A stretch of 64,000 nucleotides of DNA from the NCBI RefSeq assembly GCF_001688725.2, contig NZ_CP015401.2:2418001-2482000 (forward strand). Direction: 5' to 3'. The position numbers and the translations under genes are program-made. This DNA is from Bacteroides caecimuris. GTDB lineage: Bacteria > Bacteroidota > Bacteroidia > Bacteroidales > Bacteroidaceae. Below are positions 18,403 through 26,034 of the stretch, piece after piece; within the stretch, counting starts at the first letter, position 1, and each line of letters opens with the position of its first letter. The notes under the pieces were generated by a model. That model made no database searches. It saw nothing but the letters and a program-made list of their open reading frames with translations, and was not told the origin of the DNA.

Positions 18403-19173
18403 ATGAATAGAATTAATCAACTTTTCAGTAGCAACAAGAAAGACATACTTTCTATTTATTTTTGTGCCGGCACCCCCACTTTAGATGGTACTGCCCATGT
18501 AATCCGCACACTCGAAAAACATGGAGTAAGCATGATTGAAATCGGTATTCCCTTCAGTGATCCGATGGCAGACGGCATTGTTATCCAAAATGCCGCTACC
18601 CAAGCATTGCGCAACGGCATGTCTTTAAAACTTCTTTTTGAACAATTGCGGGATATTCGCAAGGTCGTAAAAATACCACTCGTATTCATGGGATACTTAA
18701 ATCCAATCATGCAGTTCGGATTTGAAAACTTCTGCCGCAAATGCGTGGAATGCGGTATTGATGGCGTCATCATCCCCGATCTCCCTTTCCGTGATTATCA
18801 AGAACATTATCGTATCATTGCCGAACGCTACAACATCAAAGTGATTATGCTCATCACACCGGAGACCAGCGAAGAACGGGTATGCGAAATAGATACACAT
18901 ACCGACGGATTCATTTACATGGTTTCCTCAGCAGCAACTACCGGAGCACAACAGAATTTCAACGAACAAAAACAGGCATACTTCAAGAGAATAAAAGATA
19001 TGCATCTGAACAATCCGTTGATGGTGGGATTTGGCATCTCCAATAAAGCAACCTTCCAGGCAGCTTGCGAACACGCTTCCGGAGCTATCGTCGGCAGTAA
19101 ATTCGTCACTCTGCTCGAAGAAGAAAAAGACCCGGAAAAAGCCATCCTCAAATTAAAAGAAGCGGTGAAATGA
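18403..19173 (+). CDS. trpA: Tryptophan synthase alpha chain
   Basis: Cleaves indole-3-glycerol phosphate to indole and G3P; indole is passed to TrpB. The catalytic Glu and Asp are in MIEIGIPFSDPMADG (about 45-60) and GVIIPDLPFRD (about 125). The C-terminal VGFGISNKATFQ and GAIVGSKFV bind the substrate phosphate. Length 256 aa. It is the last gene of the operon, and a long palindrome built of heptamers follows at once. Confidence 0.96.
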   Translation: MNRINQLFSSNKKDILSIYFCAGTPTLDGTAHVIRTLEKHGVSMIEIGIPFSDPMADGIVIQNAATQALRNGMSLKLLFEQLRDIRKVVKIPLVFMGYLNPIMQFGFENFCRKCVECGIDGVIIPDLPFRDYQEHYRIIAERYNIKVIMLITPETSEERVCEIDTHTDGFIYMVSSAATTGAQQNFNEQKQAYFKRIKDMHLNNPLMVGFGISNKATFQAACEHASGAIVGSKFVTLLEEEKDPEKAILKLKEAVK

Positions 19174-19320
19174 ATTATGATTTGTGATTTATGATTTATA
19201 ATTTATGAATTATGAATTATGATTTGTGATTTGTGATTTATGAATCATGATTTATGCAAATCAGCAGTTAAATCATTCGAAAATTCATAAATCATAATTC
19301 ATACACCATAAATCACAATT
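19171..19320. repeat. Heptamer-built palindrome between trpA and ansA
   Basis: The left half is a run of degenerate 7-bp words (TGATTTA, TGATTTG, TGAATTA and variants) from 19171 to about 19256. The right half at 19281-19320 carries the complementary words; AATTCATAAATCATAATTCAT is close to a reverse complement of the left run at two positions. It could act as the trp operon terminator. It belongs to the word-repeat palindromes listed among the findings. Confidence 0.65.
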
Positions 19321-19326
19321 ATTTCG

Positions 19327-19334
19327 TATCTTTG
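19327..19334 (+). promoter_or_regulatory. -7 element of ansA
   Basis: TATCTTTG matches the TAnnTTTG consensus 29 bp before the ansA ATG. No TTTG box is seen at the -33 position. Confidence 0.55.
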
Positions 19335-19362
19335 CCAACGTTTTAAAAGCAATTCAACAATT

Positions 19363-20403
19363 ATGAGAGCAGAAACCCCTTCCGTTTTGTTAATTTACAC
19401 GGGTGGAACTATCGGAATGATAGAGAATCCGGAAACAGGTGCCTTAGAAAACTTCAACTTCGACCATTTGCTTAAGCATGTACCCGAACTAAAAAGATTC
19501 AACTACCGCATCTCTTCCTACCAATTCGATCCCCCTCTCGACTCTTCGGATATGGAACCTGCTTACTGGGCAAAGCTAGTAAAAATCATCAATTACAATT
19601 ACGATTATTTTGATGGCTTTGTCATCCTTCACGGAACAGATACAATGGCTTACACAGCCTCCGCATTAAGTTTTATGCTCGAAAACCTAAGCAAGCCCGT
19701 CATCCTCACCGGTTCCCAGCTGCCGATTGGGACTTTGCGCACAGACGGAAAAGAAAATCTCATCACAGCCATTGAAATCGCTGCCGCTAAAAACCCGGAT
19801 GGTACGGCCGTCGTTCCTGAAGTTTGTATTTTCTTTGAAAATCATTTGATGCGTGGCAACCGTACCACCAAAATTAATGCGGAAAACTTCAATGCTTTCC
19901 GCTCTTTCAATTATCCCCCCTTGGCACGGGTAGGCATCCACATTAGATATGAGCCCCATCTTATCCGGAAACCGGATCCGACAAAGCCCCTAAAGCCGCA
20001 TTATCTATTTGACACTAATGTGGTTATTCTGACCCTCTTCCCTGGTATTCAGGAGAGTATCGTAACTTCCCTGCTTCATGTTCCCGGATTAAAGGCAGTT
20101 GTCATGAAAACCTTCGGTTCAGGAAATGCCCCGCAAAAGGAATGGTTCATCCGCCAACTAAAGGAAGCCACCGATCGCGGAATTATCATTGTCAACATCA
20201 CTCAATGTGCCTCCGGAGCAGTAGAAATGGGACGTTATGAAACAGGGATGCATCTTTTGGAAGCAGGCGTAATCAGTGGATATGACAGCACTCCCGAATG
20301 CGCCATCACAAAGCTCATGTTTTTACTGGGACATGGATTATCCAATAAAGATATCCGATATAAAATGAACTCCTGCTTAATAGGAGAAATTACCAAGTCT
20401 TAA
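19363..20403 (+). CDS. ansA: L-asparaginase type I (cytoplasmic)
   Basis: Hydrolyses asparagine to aspartate and ammonia. The first catalytic Thr is in LLIYTGGTIGMIENPETGALENF, and the second Thr-Asp pair is in ILHGTDTMAYTASALSFML (about residue 90). GSQLPIGTLRTDGKENL follows. No signal peptide is present and the length is 346 aa, so this is the cytoplasmic low-affinity type. It has its own -7 element and is probably transcribed separately from trp. Confidence 0.94.
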   Translation: MRAETPSVLLIYTGGTIGMIENPETGALENFNFDHLLKHVPELKRFNYRISSYQFDPPLDSSDMEPAYWAKLVKIINYNYDYFDGFVILHGTDTMAYTASALSFMLENLSKPVILTGSQLPIGTLRTDGKENLITAIEIAAAKNPDGTAVVPEVCIFFENHLMRGNRTTKINAENFNAFRSFNYPPLARVGIHIRYEPHLIRKPDPTKPLKPHYLFDTNVVILTLFPGIQESIVTSLLHVPGLKAVVMKTFGSGNAPQKEWFIRQLKEATDRGIIIVNITQCASGAVEMGRYETGMHLLEAGVISGYDSTPECAITKLMFLLGHGLSNKDIRYKMNSCLIGEITKS

Positions 20404-20564
20404 GTAAAATCCACCCTGGAGATTAGGATATGACATAAAAGCATACGACTTCGAGGCTAAAGGATGGAAAAAAGTAGAGAAAACGCCTGCCGCTAACCAT
20501 AAATAGTGAGAACTACTACATAATATACCTCATAAAGGTGATTGTGACTCATACTGAAACGCAT
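20404..20564. other. Gap after ansA with a possible gene tail
   Basis: On the + strand an open stretch of about 29 codons without a start (about 20419-20505) reads like the end of a protein (…YDFEAKGWKKVEK… then stop). It may be the tail of a deleted gene, or chance. I see nothing else here before the promoter at 20565. Confidence 0.25.
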
Positions 20565-20679
20565 TATCTTTGCAACATCAGAATTGAATTAATTAGTCAT
20601 AATTTTATTACGTAGCCACATTTAAGTAAAAGATGAAATAGAATCCTGCCGAAGCGATTTCGTCAGGATTTTGTTTTTA
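20565..20679 (+). ncRNA. Candidate small RNA with its own promoter and terminator
   Basis: TATCTTTG at 20565-20572 is a perfect -7 element. About 70 nt downstream of the expected start lies an intrinsic terminator: AATCCTG (20642-20648) pairs with CAGGATT (20664-20670), the inner CGAA pairs with TTCG, and TTGTTTTTAT follows. There is no credible open frame between them. The unit would give an RNA of about 100 nt. Its target and function are unknown. Confidence 0.5.
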
Positions 20680-20717
20680 TGGGCTCACCTGTAAAACCCT
20701 GTGGGTATAGCCCGAAT

Positions 20718-20850
20718 TTACACCGTTAGTCTGCATAATCCAAACATAAAGAGAGGTATATTTCCTACTCCCCTGGGCTGTATTCCGAATGCTTTAATTT
20801 TTGCATCGAATGATTCTGCAAATGCATTCGTCTCCCTATTGACGAAATAG
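20718..20850 (-). pseudogene. Remnant of an ISL3-like transposase (C-terminus)
   Basis: The minus strand encodes a peptide with the pattern ILNYFVNRETNAFAESFDAK, then IKAF and RGV, followed by a poorly preserved aromatic end. This resembles the C-terminus of ISL3-family transposases (NR-T-N-AESFN-KIKAF). Upstream in the same frame (20851-20954) the sequence is only the TTCTGCA repeat, so all but the C-terminal domain is gone. Family assignment is from memory of the motif. Confidence 0.55.
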
Positions 20851-20940
20851 TTCAGTATGGTTTCATAATGGTTCTGCATGGTTTCATAGTTCTGCATGGT
20901 ATTTGTGATGGTTCTGCATAGTATTTGTGATGGCTCTGCA
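20851..20940. repeat. About 22-bp tandem repeat beside the transposase remnant
   Basis: TTCTGCA-like heptamers begin at 20851 (TTCAGTA), 20872, 20890, 20912 and 20934. The spacing is 21, 18, 22 and 22 bp, and the last two intervals share GTATTTGTGATGG. Confidence 0.6.
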
Positions 20941-21079
20941 ACATCCGTACCCAAAGTTCTCCATTCGGCGGTTCACTCCGGACGCTTAATCTTGGTTAAC
21001 AGACTGATAAAAAAACGAAAAAACAAACTCCTTCCGGAGCCTTCCCGAAGATTCTGATTTTTTGTCTTTTCCTCGCTTC

Positions 21080-21156
21080 TCCGCTGCTTTTTCGTCACTT
21101 CTCCGTATCACCTCCGTATCACCTCCGTTTCAAGTCCGTTTCACCTCCGTTCTAAA
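21080..21156. repeat. 11-bp periodic array containing anti-Shine-Dalgarno words
   Basis: TCCGT-like words begin at 21080, 21091, 21102, 21113, 21124, 21135 and 21146, exactly 11 bp apart. Two units contain ATCACCTCC (21107-21115, 21118-21126) and a third TCACCTCC (21141-21148). This is the anti-Shine-Dalgarno core of 16S rRNA; the opposite strand therefore reads GGAGGTGAT repeatedly. The surrounding sequence (20950-21540) has no gene that I can recognise. Confidence 0.75.
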
Positions 21157-21583
21157 ATTGAATAAATATTTACTTAATATCCGTGAAGAAACGAAAATGA
21201 ATGCTTCATAAAGCGAGGATAAAGCGGAACTTGATGCTTAACCGTTAAATGATGTAAATCAGCAGGCGACTTGTTGCGTTTTTCAAAATGCGGACAAACT
21301 CTCTTCTATTGCGTTTGCATCCGTTAACAGAACGGGGCGCCTGTCGGAAAACTTTCTCCCGCCGGTGATTGTTGACTGCATTGAAGCATGATTACAGCGC
21401 GGTTGAGCCCATTTAATCAAGAACGGCATCGGATGGAAACAAACAGGTCAGTCTGAAAACCCTGCGGGTATGTTGTGTTAATTCAAGTCTCGCAAGTGCT
21501 CTGCATAGCTCCTCCTTCTAGAAGGTTGCTCTCCCCCAATAACGGGGGAGTCGGAGAAGGTTAAACTTACAGCTATATAAATA

Positions 21584-21854
21584 AAAAAACGAGCTAATCC
21601 TTTTTACAGAATCACTCGCCACCGCGTCAGAAAAGCCCAAAGGCTTTTCTATAGTACCTCAAATTTCCTGAAAACTAATCTTCTTTTTACCTAAAAACCT
21701 CTTACCTATTGTTATCCTTTTACCTTCTATTAAAAACTTTCCTATTGAACTAAACTAATAATACCTTAAATTCTCTATTCTAATACCTTTTTAATATTTT
21801 CTTTATACCTTTTTATAAACTATTCAGCAATTTCCCAACTGCACTGCAAAGGTA
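21584..21854 (-). ncRNA. Candidate non-coding RNA with GGTA repeats
   Basis: On the minus strand TACCTTTG (complement of 21847-21854) is a perfect -7 element. The RNA would run about 255 nt to a T run at 21583-21589. It contains AAGGTA words spaced 22 bp apart (complement of 21762, 21784, 21806), a perfect 9-bp hairpin (21629-21637 with 21642-21650, loop CAAA) and a GCGAG/CTCG element before the T run. There is no open frame of note. It lies just downstream of the LuxR-like gene on the same strand. The RNA family was not recognised. Confidence 0.5.
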
Positions 21855-21907
21855 CGAATATTTTTCGTGTGCGCAAACGATTTTATGTTTTATAACACTT
21901 TTGCAGG

Positions 21908-22516
21908 CTACAATCCCTTCACTTCATTCAATGTAACCAACTTATTTACAATAGCATAAATAGTCAAACCAGCAGCACTATGTATTTGCAATTTTTTGCT
22001 AATATTCCTCCGATGCGTAATAACCGTATGAATCGACAAGAACAGCTTTTCCGCAATTTCCTTATTCGTCATCCCCTTCACCACACAGACGACGATCTCT
22101 TTTTCCCGCTGACTAAGTGTATCCTGGTTATCCGTCTCTTCTTCCTCAGAAGCTACATTCAATAAACCGGCAATTTTCCTAGAAAGAATATCCAAATCAT
22201 CGAATATTGAAATAGACTCATCATACTTACCTAATAATGAAGCATCTACAAAAGAAGTGACCAAAGCTATTAAACGTATCCTATTCGAAATTTCCTCCCG
22301 GAATTTAGCAACATCAAAATAATTACCAAAAGCAGGATTGACAATCAGCATCTCGGGACATTGCGTTCGAACACAATCGTGTAAAGCCTCAACCGACAAC
22401 AATTCTATCGGTTGCACTTTTACGTTGGGAAGACGCTTCAACGCAGCAGTCAATCCACCACGAACAATCACAGAGGTTTCTGCAATAGCAATTCGAACGA
22501 CTTCATTACTTTTCAT
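21908..22516 (-). CDS. LuxR-family DNA-binding regulator with a degenerate receiver
   Basis: A 202-aa protein laid out like a NarL/FixJ response regulator. The C-terminal LuxR helix-turn-helix is complete (LSQREKEIVVCVVKGMTNKE, IAEKLFLSIHTVITHRRNI, about 136-180). The N-terminal part resembles a receiver (VRIAIAETSVIVRGGLTAAL), but the strand that should end in the phospho-accepting Asp reads EMLIVNPAF, with Asn in place of Asp, and the acidic pair at the N-terminus is AE. It is therefore probably not switched by phosphorylation. It overlaps the preceding di-iron protein gene by 11 bp, so the two proteins are made together and may form a sensor pair. Confidence 0.85.
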   Translation of the reverse strand: MKSNEVVRIAIAETSVIVRGGLTAALKRLPNVKVQPIELLSVEALHDCVRTQCPEMLIVNPAFGNYFDVAKFREEISNRIRLIALVTSFVDASLLGKYDESISIFDDLDILSRKIAGLLNVASEEEETDNQDTLSQREKEIVVCVVKGMTNKEIAEKLFLSIHTVITHRRNISKKLQIHSAAGLTIYAIVNKLVTLNEVKGL

Positions 22517-23213
22517 TTTCCCTCATCCTCCTTTCCAAATTCAGAATAGCAGGAACAAAAATATAATCCTCCACCTTGCAATGAAATTCCAATCCGGCTT
22601 CGCAAGCATATATATCAAAAAGAGCCGCATTCAAAAGATTCTCATTTGCCTTGGCGGGACAATATTTTATAATGATATTTTTTAGTTCTGTCAACTTCTC
22701 CCCTACCTGATCGTGATGTTTGGAAAAGGTACTGATCTGGTAGTTTGTGGGAGCATTTCCTTTAAGCAATGAATCGACATACTTAAAGACGGTTTTCTCT
22801 TCATAATCCATGTGCTTACGCACTTCCCGTGTATACTCGTCAAAAAACTTGAGAATAAGAAAAGCCACATCGTCCTGCGAACAGTCGATTGCCTCGATCA
22901 GCTTACGACGAATAGCCGGAAGAGAAAAATCAAGAAAATAAATATGCGCCTGCCGCAGATAATCAATCAATGCAGGTATGGAAATATCATCTTTATCCCC
23001 ATCGAGCCGGGAAAAGCCTTCGGCCATAAAGTTGACTACAATCAGAAAGGTCCGACAGTCCACCCCATTCAGTTCACAAACTTCTTTGACTGTTTTGTCA
23101 CCAAACCCCAACGAAAGTCCAAAACGACTCATCACTTGCAATAAAGAATAATTATCGCTGATGAGATCAATCATCTTATCAGTTGGCTTGTATTTCTGTA
23201 AATTATCCATCAT
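22506..23213 (-). CDS. Hemerythrin-like di-iron protein (RIC/ScdA/YtfE type)
   Basis: A protein of about 235 aa. The N-terminal part (IDLISDNYSLLQVMSRFGLSLGFGDKTVKEVC) resembles the ScdA N-terminal domain of Fe-S repair proteins. The C-terminal hemerythrin fold shows ligand candidates in order: HIYFLDF, RKHMDYEE, SKHHDQ and FHCKVEDYIFVPA. Relatives repair Fe-S clusters or sense nitric oxide and oxygen. ATG 23213 is preferred over the longer frame. The LuxR-like gene overlaps its 3' end, so a redox- or NO-responsive pair is plausible but not shown. I put no clear -7 element in front of it. Confidence 0.8.
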   Translation of the reverse strand: MMDNLQKYKPTDKMIDLISDNYSLLQVMSRFGLSLGFGDKTVKEVCELNGVDCRTFLIVVNFMAEGFSRLDGDKDDISIPALIDYLRQAHIYFLDFSLPAIRRKLIEAIDCSQDDVAFLILKFFDEYTREVRKHMDYEEKTVFKYVDSLLKGNAPTNYQISTFSKHHDQVGEKLTELKNIIIKYCPAKANENLLNAALFDIYACEAGLEFHCKVEDYIFVPAILNLERRMRENEK

Positions 23214-23420
23214 ACCTATGTATATTAGCGATTGCAAAGGAACGGAATATTTTGCTGAAATACAATCATCATTTATAGGTATTTTACCTCCTCATTCGTT
23301 GGCAAATACCAATTATATGCTACTATTTTGTGGCACAACTTTAGGCAAGCTAGTCTTTTTTTCGTAATTTTGTCGCTATCAACTTTGTAATTAGTAACTC
23401 GTAATTTTATATTTAATAAA

Positions 23421-24596
23421 ATGGCAAACGAACTCGAGCTGAAATACGGCTGCAACCCTAATCAAAAGCCTGCCCGTATCTTCATGAAAGAAGGAGAACT
23501 CCCCATCGAAGTATTGAACGGACGTCCCGGTTATATCAATCTGCTGGATGCGTTCAACAGTTGGCAATTAGTGAAAGAACTGAAAGAAGCTACCGGACTG
23601 CCGGCTGCCGCTTCTTTTAAACATGTCAGCCCTGCGGGTGCTGCCGTTGCGGTAGAAATGAGCGACACGCTGAAAAAGATTTATTTCGTAGACGACATGA
23701 AACTGTCTCCATTGGCCACAGCATACGCACGTGCACGTGGTGCAGACCGTATGTCATCTTACGGAGATTTCATTGCATTGTCCGACACTTGCGACGAAGA
23801 AACAGCACGCATCATCAACCGTGAAGTGTCCGACGGCGTAATTGCCCCCGACTACACACCCGAAGCGCTGGAAATTCTGAAGAATAAAAGAAAAGGGACT
23901 TATAATGTAATAAAGATAGATCCTGCATACCGTCCGGCTCCTATCGAACACAAAGATGTATTCGGTGTGACTTTCGAACAAGGAAGAAACGAATTGAAAA
24001 TCGATGAAAGTCTTTTGAAAGAAATGCCTACGCAGAACAAAGAAATCCCGGCTGATGCAAAACGTGACTTAATCATTGCCTTAATCACTTTAAAATATAC
24101 ACAATCCAATTCGGTATGTTATGCCAAAGACGGACAGGCAATCGGTATTGGCGCAGGTCAGCAGTCGCGTATCCACTGTACGCGCCTGGCAGGAAACAAA
24201 GCAGATATCTGGTATTTACGCCAACATCCGAAAGTGATGAACTTGCCATGGATTGAGAAAATCCGTCGTGCCGACCGCGACAACACCATTGACGTTTACA
24301 TCTCGGAGGATTATGACGATGTATTGGCAGACGGCGTTTGGCAACAGTTCTTCACCGAAAAGCCGGAGGTGCTGACACGTGAAGAAAAACGGGCATGGCT
24401 GGATACAATGACAGGTGTAGCTTTAGGATCGGACGCTTTCTTCCCATTCGGAGATAATATAGAACGCGCACATAAGAGCGGTGTCAGCTACATTGCACAA
24501 CCGGGTGGCTCCGTACGTGATGACCATGTGATTGGAACTTGCGACAAATACAATATGGCAATGGCATTTACAGGCATCCGTTTGTTCCACCATTAA
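23421..24596 (+). CDS. Stand-alone AICAR formyltransferase
   Basis: Transfers a formyl group from 10-formyl-THF to AICAR in purine synthesis. The 391-aa protein corresponds to the C-terminal half of bifunctional PurH only. The formyltransferase motif ASFKHVSPAGAAVA (catalytic Lys-His) is at about 64-77, and IGIGAGQQSRIHCTRLAG (about 236) and SDAFFPFGDNIERA (about 338) follow. The IMP cyclohydrolase domain is absent. TAATTTTG at 23365-23372 fits a -7 element. Bacteroides genomes usually also carry a bifunctional purH elsewhere, so this may be a second enzyme. Confidence 0.9.
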   Translation: MANELELKYGCNPNQKPARIFMKEGELPIEVLNGRPGYINLLDAFNSWQLVKELKEATGLPAAASFKHVSPAGAAVAVEMSDTLKKIYFVDDMKLSPLATAYARARGADRMSSYGDFIALSDTCDEETARIINREVSDGVIAPDYTPEALEILKNKRKGTYNVIKIDPAYRPAPIEHKDVFGVTFEQGRNELKIDESLLKEMPTQNKEIPADAKRDLIIALITLKYTQSNSVCYAKDGQAIGIGAGQQSRIHCTRLAGNKADIWYLRQHPKVMNLPWIEKIRRADRDNTIDVYISEDYDDVLADGVWQQFFTEKPEVLTREEKRAWLDTMTGVALGSDAFFPFGDNIERAHKSGVSYIAQPGGSVRDDHVIGTCDKYNMAMAFTGIRLFHH

Positions 24597-24826
24597 AAAA
24601 CAGCGATTATTTTTATTCCATACATCCCCATTTATAATGAGAAGGAAACAAATCTTCCATTATAAATGGGGATTTCCTATCTCTTCAAGCCGCTCCATCT
24701 TTGGTACGTCACATTTAGTGTCAGCCCGAAAAAAGTTTTTTCGCGACTAGCCACCACAGACTCTTATAAATGTTTATCTTTGCCCGCCAATCCCAATCAA
24801 ACAATTAATTATAAAGAGTCACTTCA

Positions 24827-25741
24827 ATGTCAAGAGAGAATATCTTAATCAAAACCTCATGGATTAGCACCATTGGCAATGCAATTCTGTCCGCATCAAA
24901 AATCATCATCGGTTTATGGACCGGTAGTTTGGCGGTAGTGGGCGACGGTATCGACTCGGCAACCGACGTCGTAATCTCTATCGTCATGATTTTTACGGCA
25001 CGCCTCATCAACCGCCCTCCTTCAAAGAAATATGTATTCGGTTACGAGAAAGCGGAAGGCATTGCGACAAAGATTCTGTCACTGGTGATATTTTATGCCG
25101 GTGTACAAATGTTGATATCGTCCATTCAAAGCATTTTCTCAGATGAAGTGAAAGAGATACCATCGTCTATCGCTATCTATGTCACCGTGTTTTCTATTAT
25201 CGGTAAGCTCTTGCTGGCTTTATACCAATACAAACAGGGAAAGAAGATCAACAGCTCCATGCTCACGGCAAACGCTATCAATATGCGCAATGATGTCGTC
25301 ATTTCAACCGGTGTTTTGCTGGGATTGATATTCACTTTCATCTTCAAATCACCCATACTCGATTCGGTTACGGGATTGATAATCAGCCTCTTTATCATCA
25401 AATCTTCCATCAGCATTTTTATTGATTCCAATGTGGAGCTAATGGACGGGGTGAAAGATGTCAATGTATATAATAAGATATTCGAGGCGGTAGAGAAAGT
25501 GCCCGGTGCCAGCAATCCACATCGCGTCCGGTCACGAATGATAGGAAATCTCTATATGATTACCCTTGATATAGAAGTGAATCCGCAAATTACCATCACA
25601 CAGGCACATGAGATTGCAGGTGCGGTGGAGAAGAGCATCATTAATTCGGTGGATAACGTATATGATATTCTGGTACACGTGGAACCTGCCGGTGAGTGTC
25701 AGACAGGAGAAAAATTCGGGGTCGATAAAGATATGGTTTGA
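24827..25741 (+). CDS. Cation diffusion facilitator family metal exporter
   Basis: An inner-membrane proton-coupled exporter of Zn, Fe, Mn or similar ions, 304 aa. There are six hydrophobic segments. The metal-site motif on segment II reads GDGIDSATDVV (two Asp four apart), and NAINMRNDVVIS on segment V carries the second pair region. The cytoplasmic domain begins around SNVELMDGVKD and contains HRVRSRMIGNLYMITLDIEVNP. TATCTTTG at 24775-24782 is its -7 element. It converges with a TonB receptor; the 22-bp GAAAC array lies between them. Confidence 0.92.
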   Translation: MSRENILIKTSWISTIGNAILSASKIIIGLWTGSLAVVGDGIDSATDVVISIVMIFTARLINRPPSKKYVFGYEKAEGIATKILSLVIFYAGVQMLISSIQSIFSDEVKEIPSSIAIYVTVFSIIGKLLLALYQYKQGKKINSSMLTANAINMRNDVVISTGVLLGLIFTFIFKSPILDSVTGLIISLFIIKSSISIFIDSNVELMDGVKDVNVYNKIFEAVEKVPGASNPHRVRSRMIGNLYMITLDIEVNPQITITQAHEIAGAVEKSIINSVDNVYDILVHVEPAGECQTGEKFGVDKDMV

Positions 25742-25847
25742 TTTATCTCTACACAGATTTTTTTTCACTTTCCTCTATCACCTATCACCCTGCCTGATAA
25801 ATCAATTATCAATAAAGAAAAAGAATGAATCTCTATACGATACATTC

Positions 25848-25998
25848 GTTTCAACTGCTTGAAACTTTAGTTTCATTAGTGTGAAACCATAGTTTCCCCA
25901 TAAGGAAACTTTAGTTTCACCTACGGTGGAACTATGGTTTCTCTATGGAGAAACTAAAGTTTCAAGGCAGGAAACAAACAGTTTCAAGGCTTGAAACT
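25848..25998. repeat. Seven-unit 22-bp array of GTTTC/GAAAC hairpins
   Basis: GTTTC begins at 25848, 25870, 25892, 25914, 25937, 25959 and 25981 (22 bp apart, once 23). Each unit is GTTTC, 7-9 nt, GAAAC (once GGAAC), 4-5 nt. Bases next to the arms change in pairs between units (AA/TT, C/G, ACC/GGT, TC/GA), as in a conserved stem. The 14-bp junctions between units are dyads GAAAC-N4-GTTTC; junction 1/2 is the exact reverse complement of 5/6, and 2/3 of 4/5 with one mismatch, so the whole array is symmetric around 25911. It fills the gap between two convergent genes. Confidence 0.9.
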
Positions 25999-26034
25999 GA
26001 AAATGCCGTGCCGGGAGACTATTTTTTTGACCGG

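Noticed and set aside
21541..21656. tRNA or rRNA fragment near the GC-rich part of the gap
   Set aside because: No cloverleaf or conserved rRNA words could be found; only simple hairpins are present.
25848..25998. CRISPR array
   Set aside because: Units are 22 bp with 5-bp arms, spacers of 4-8 nt and no constant repeat of 23 bp or more; no cas genes are present.
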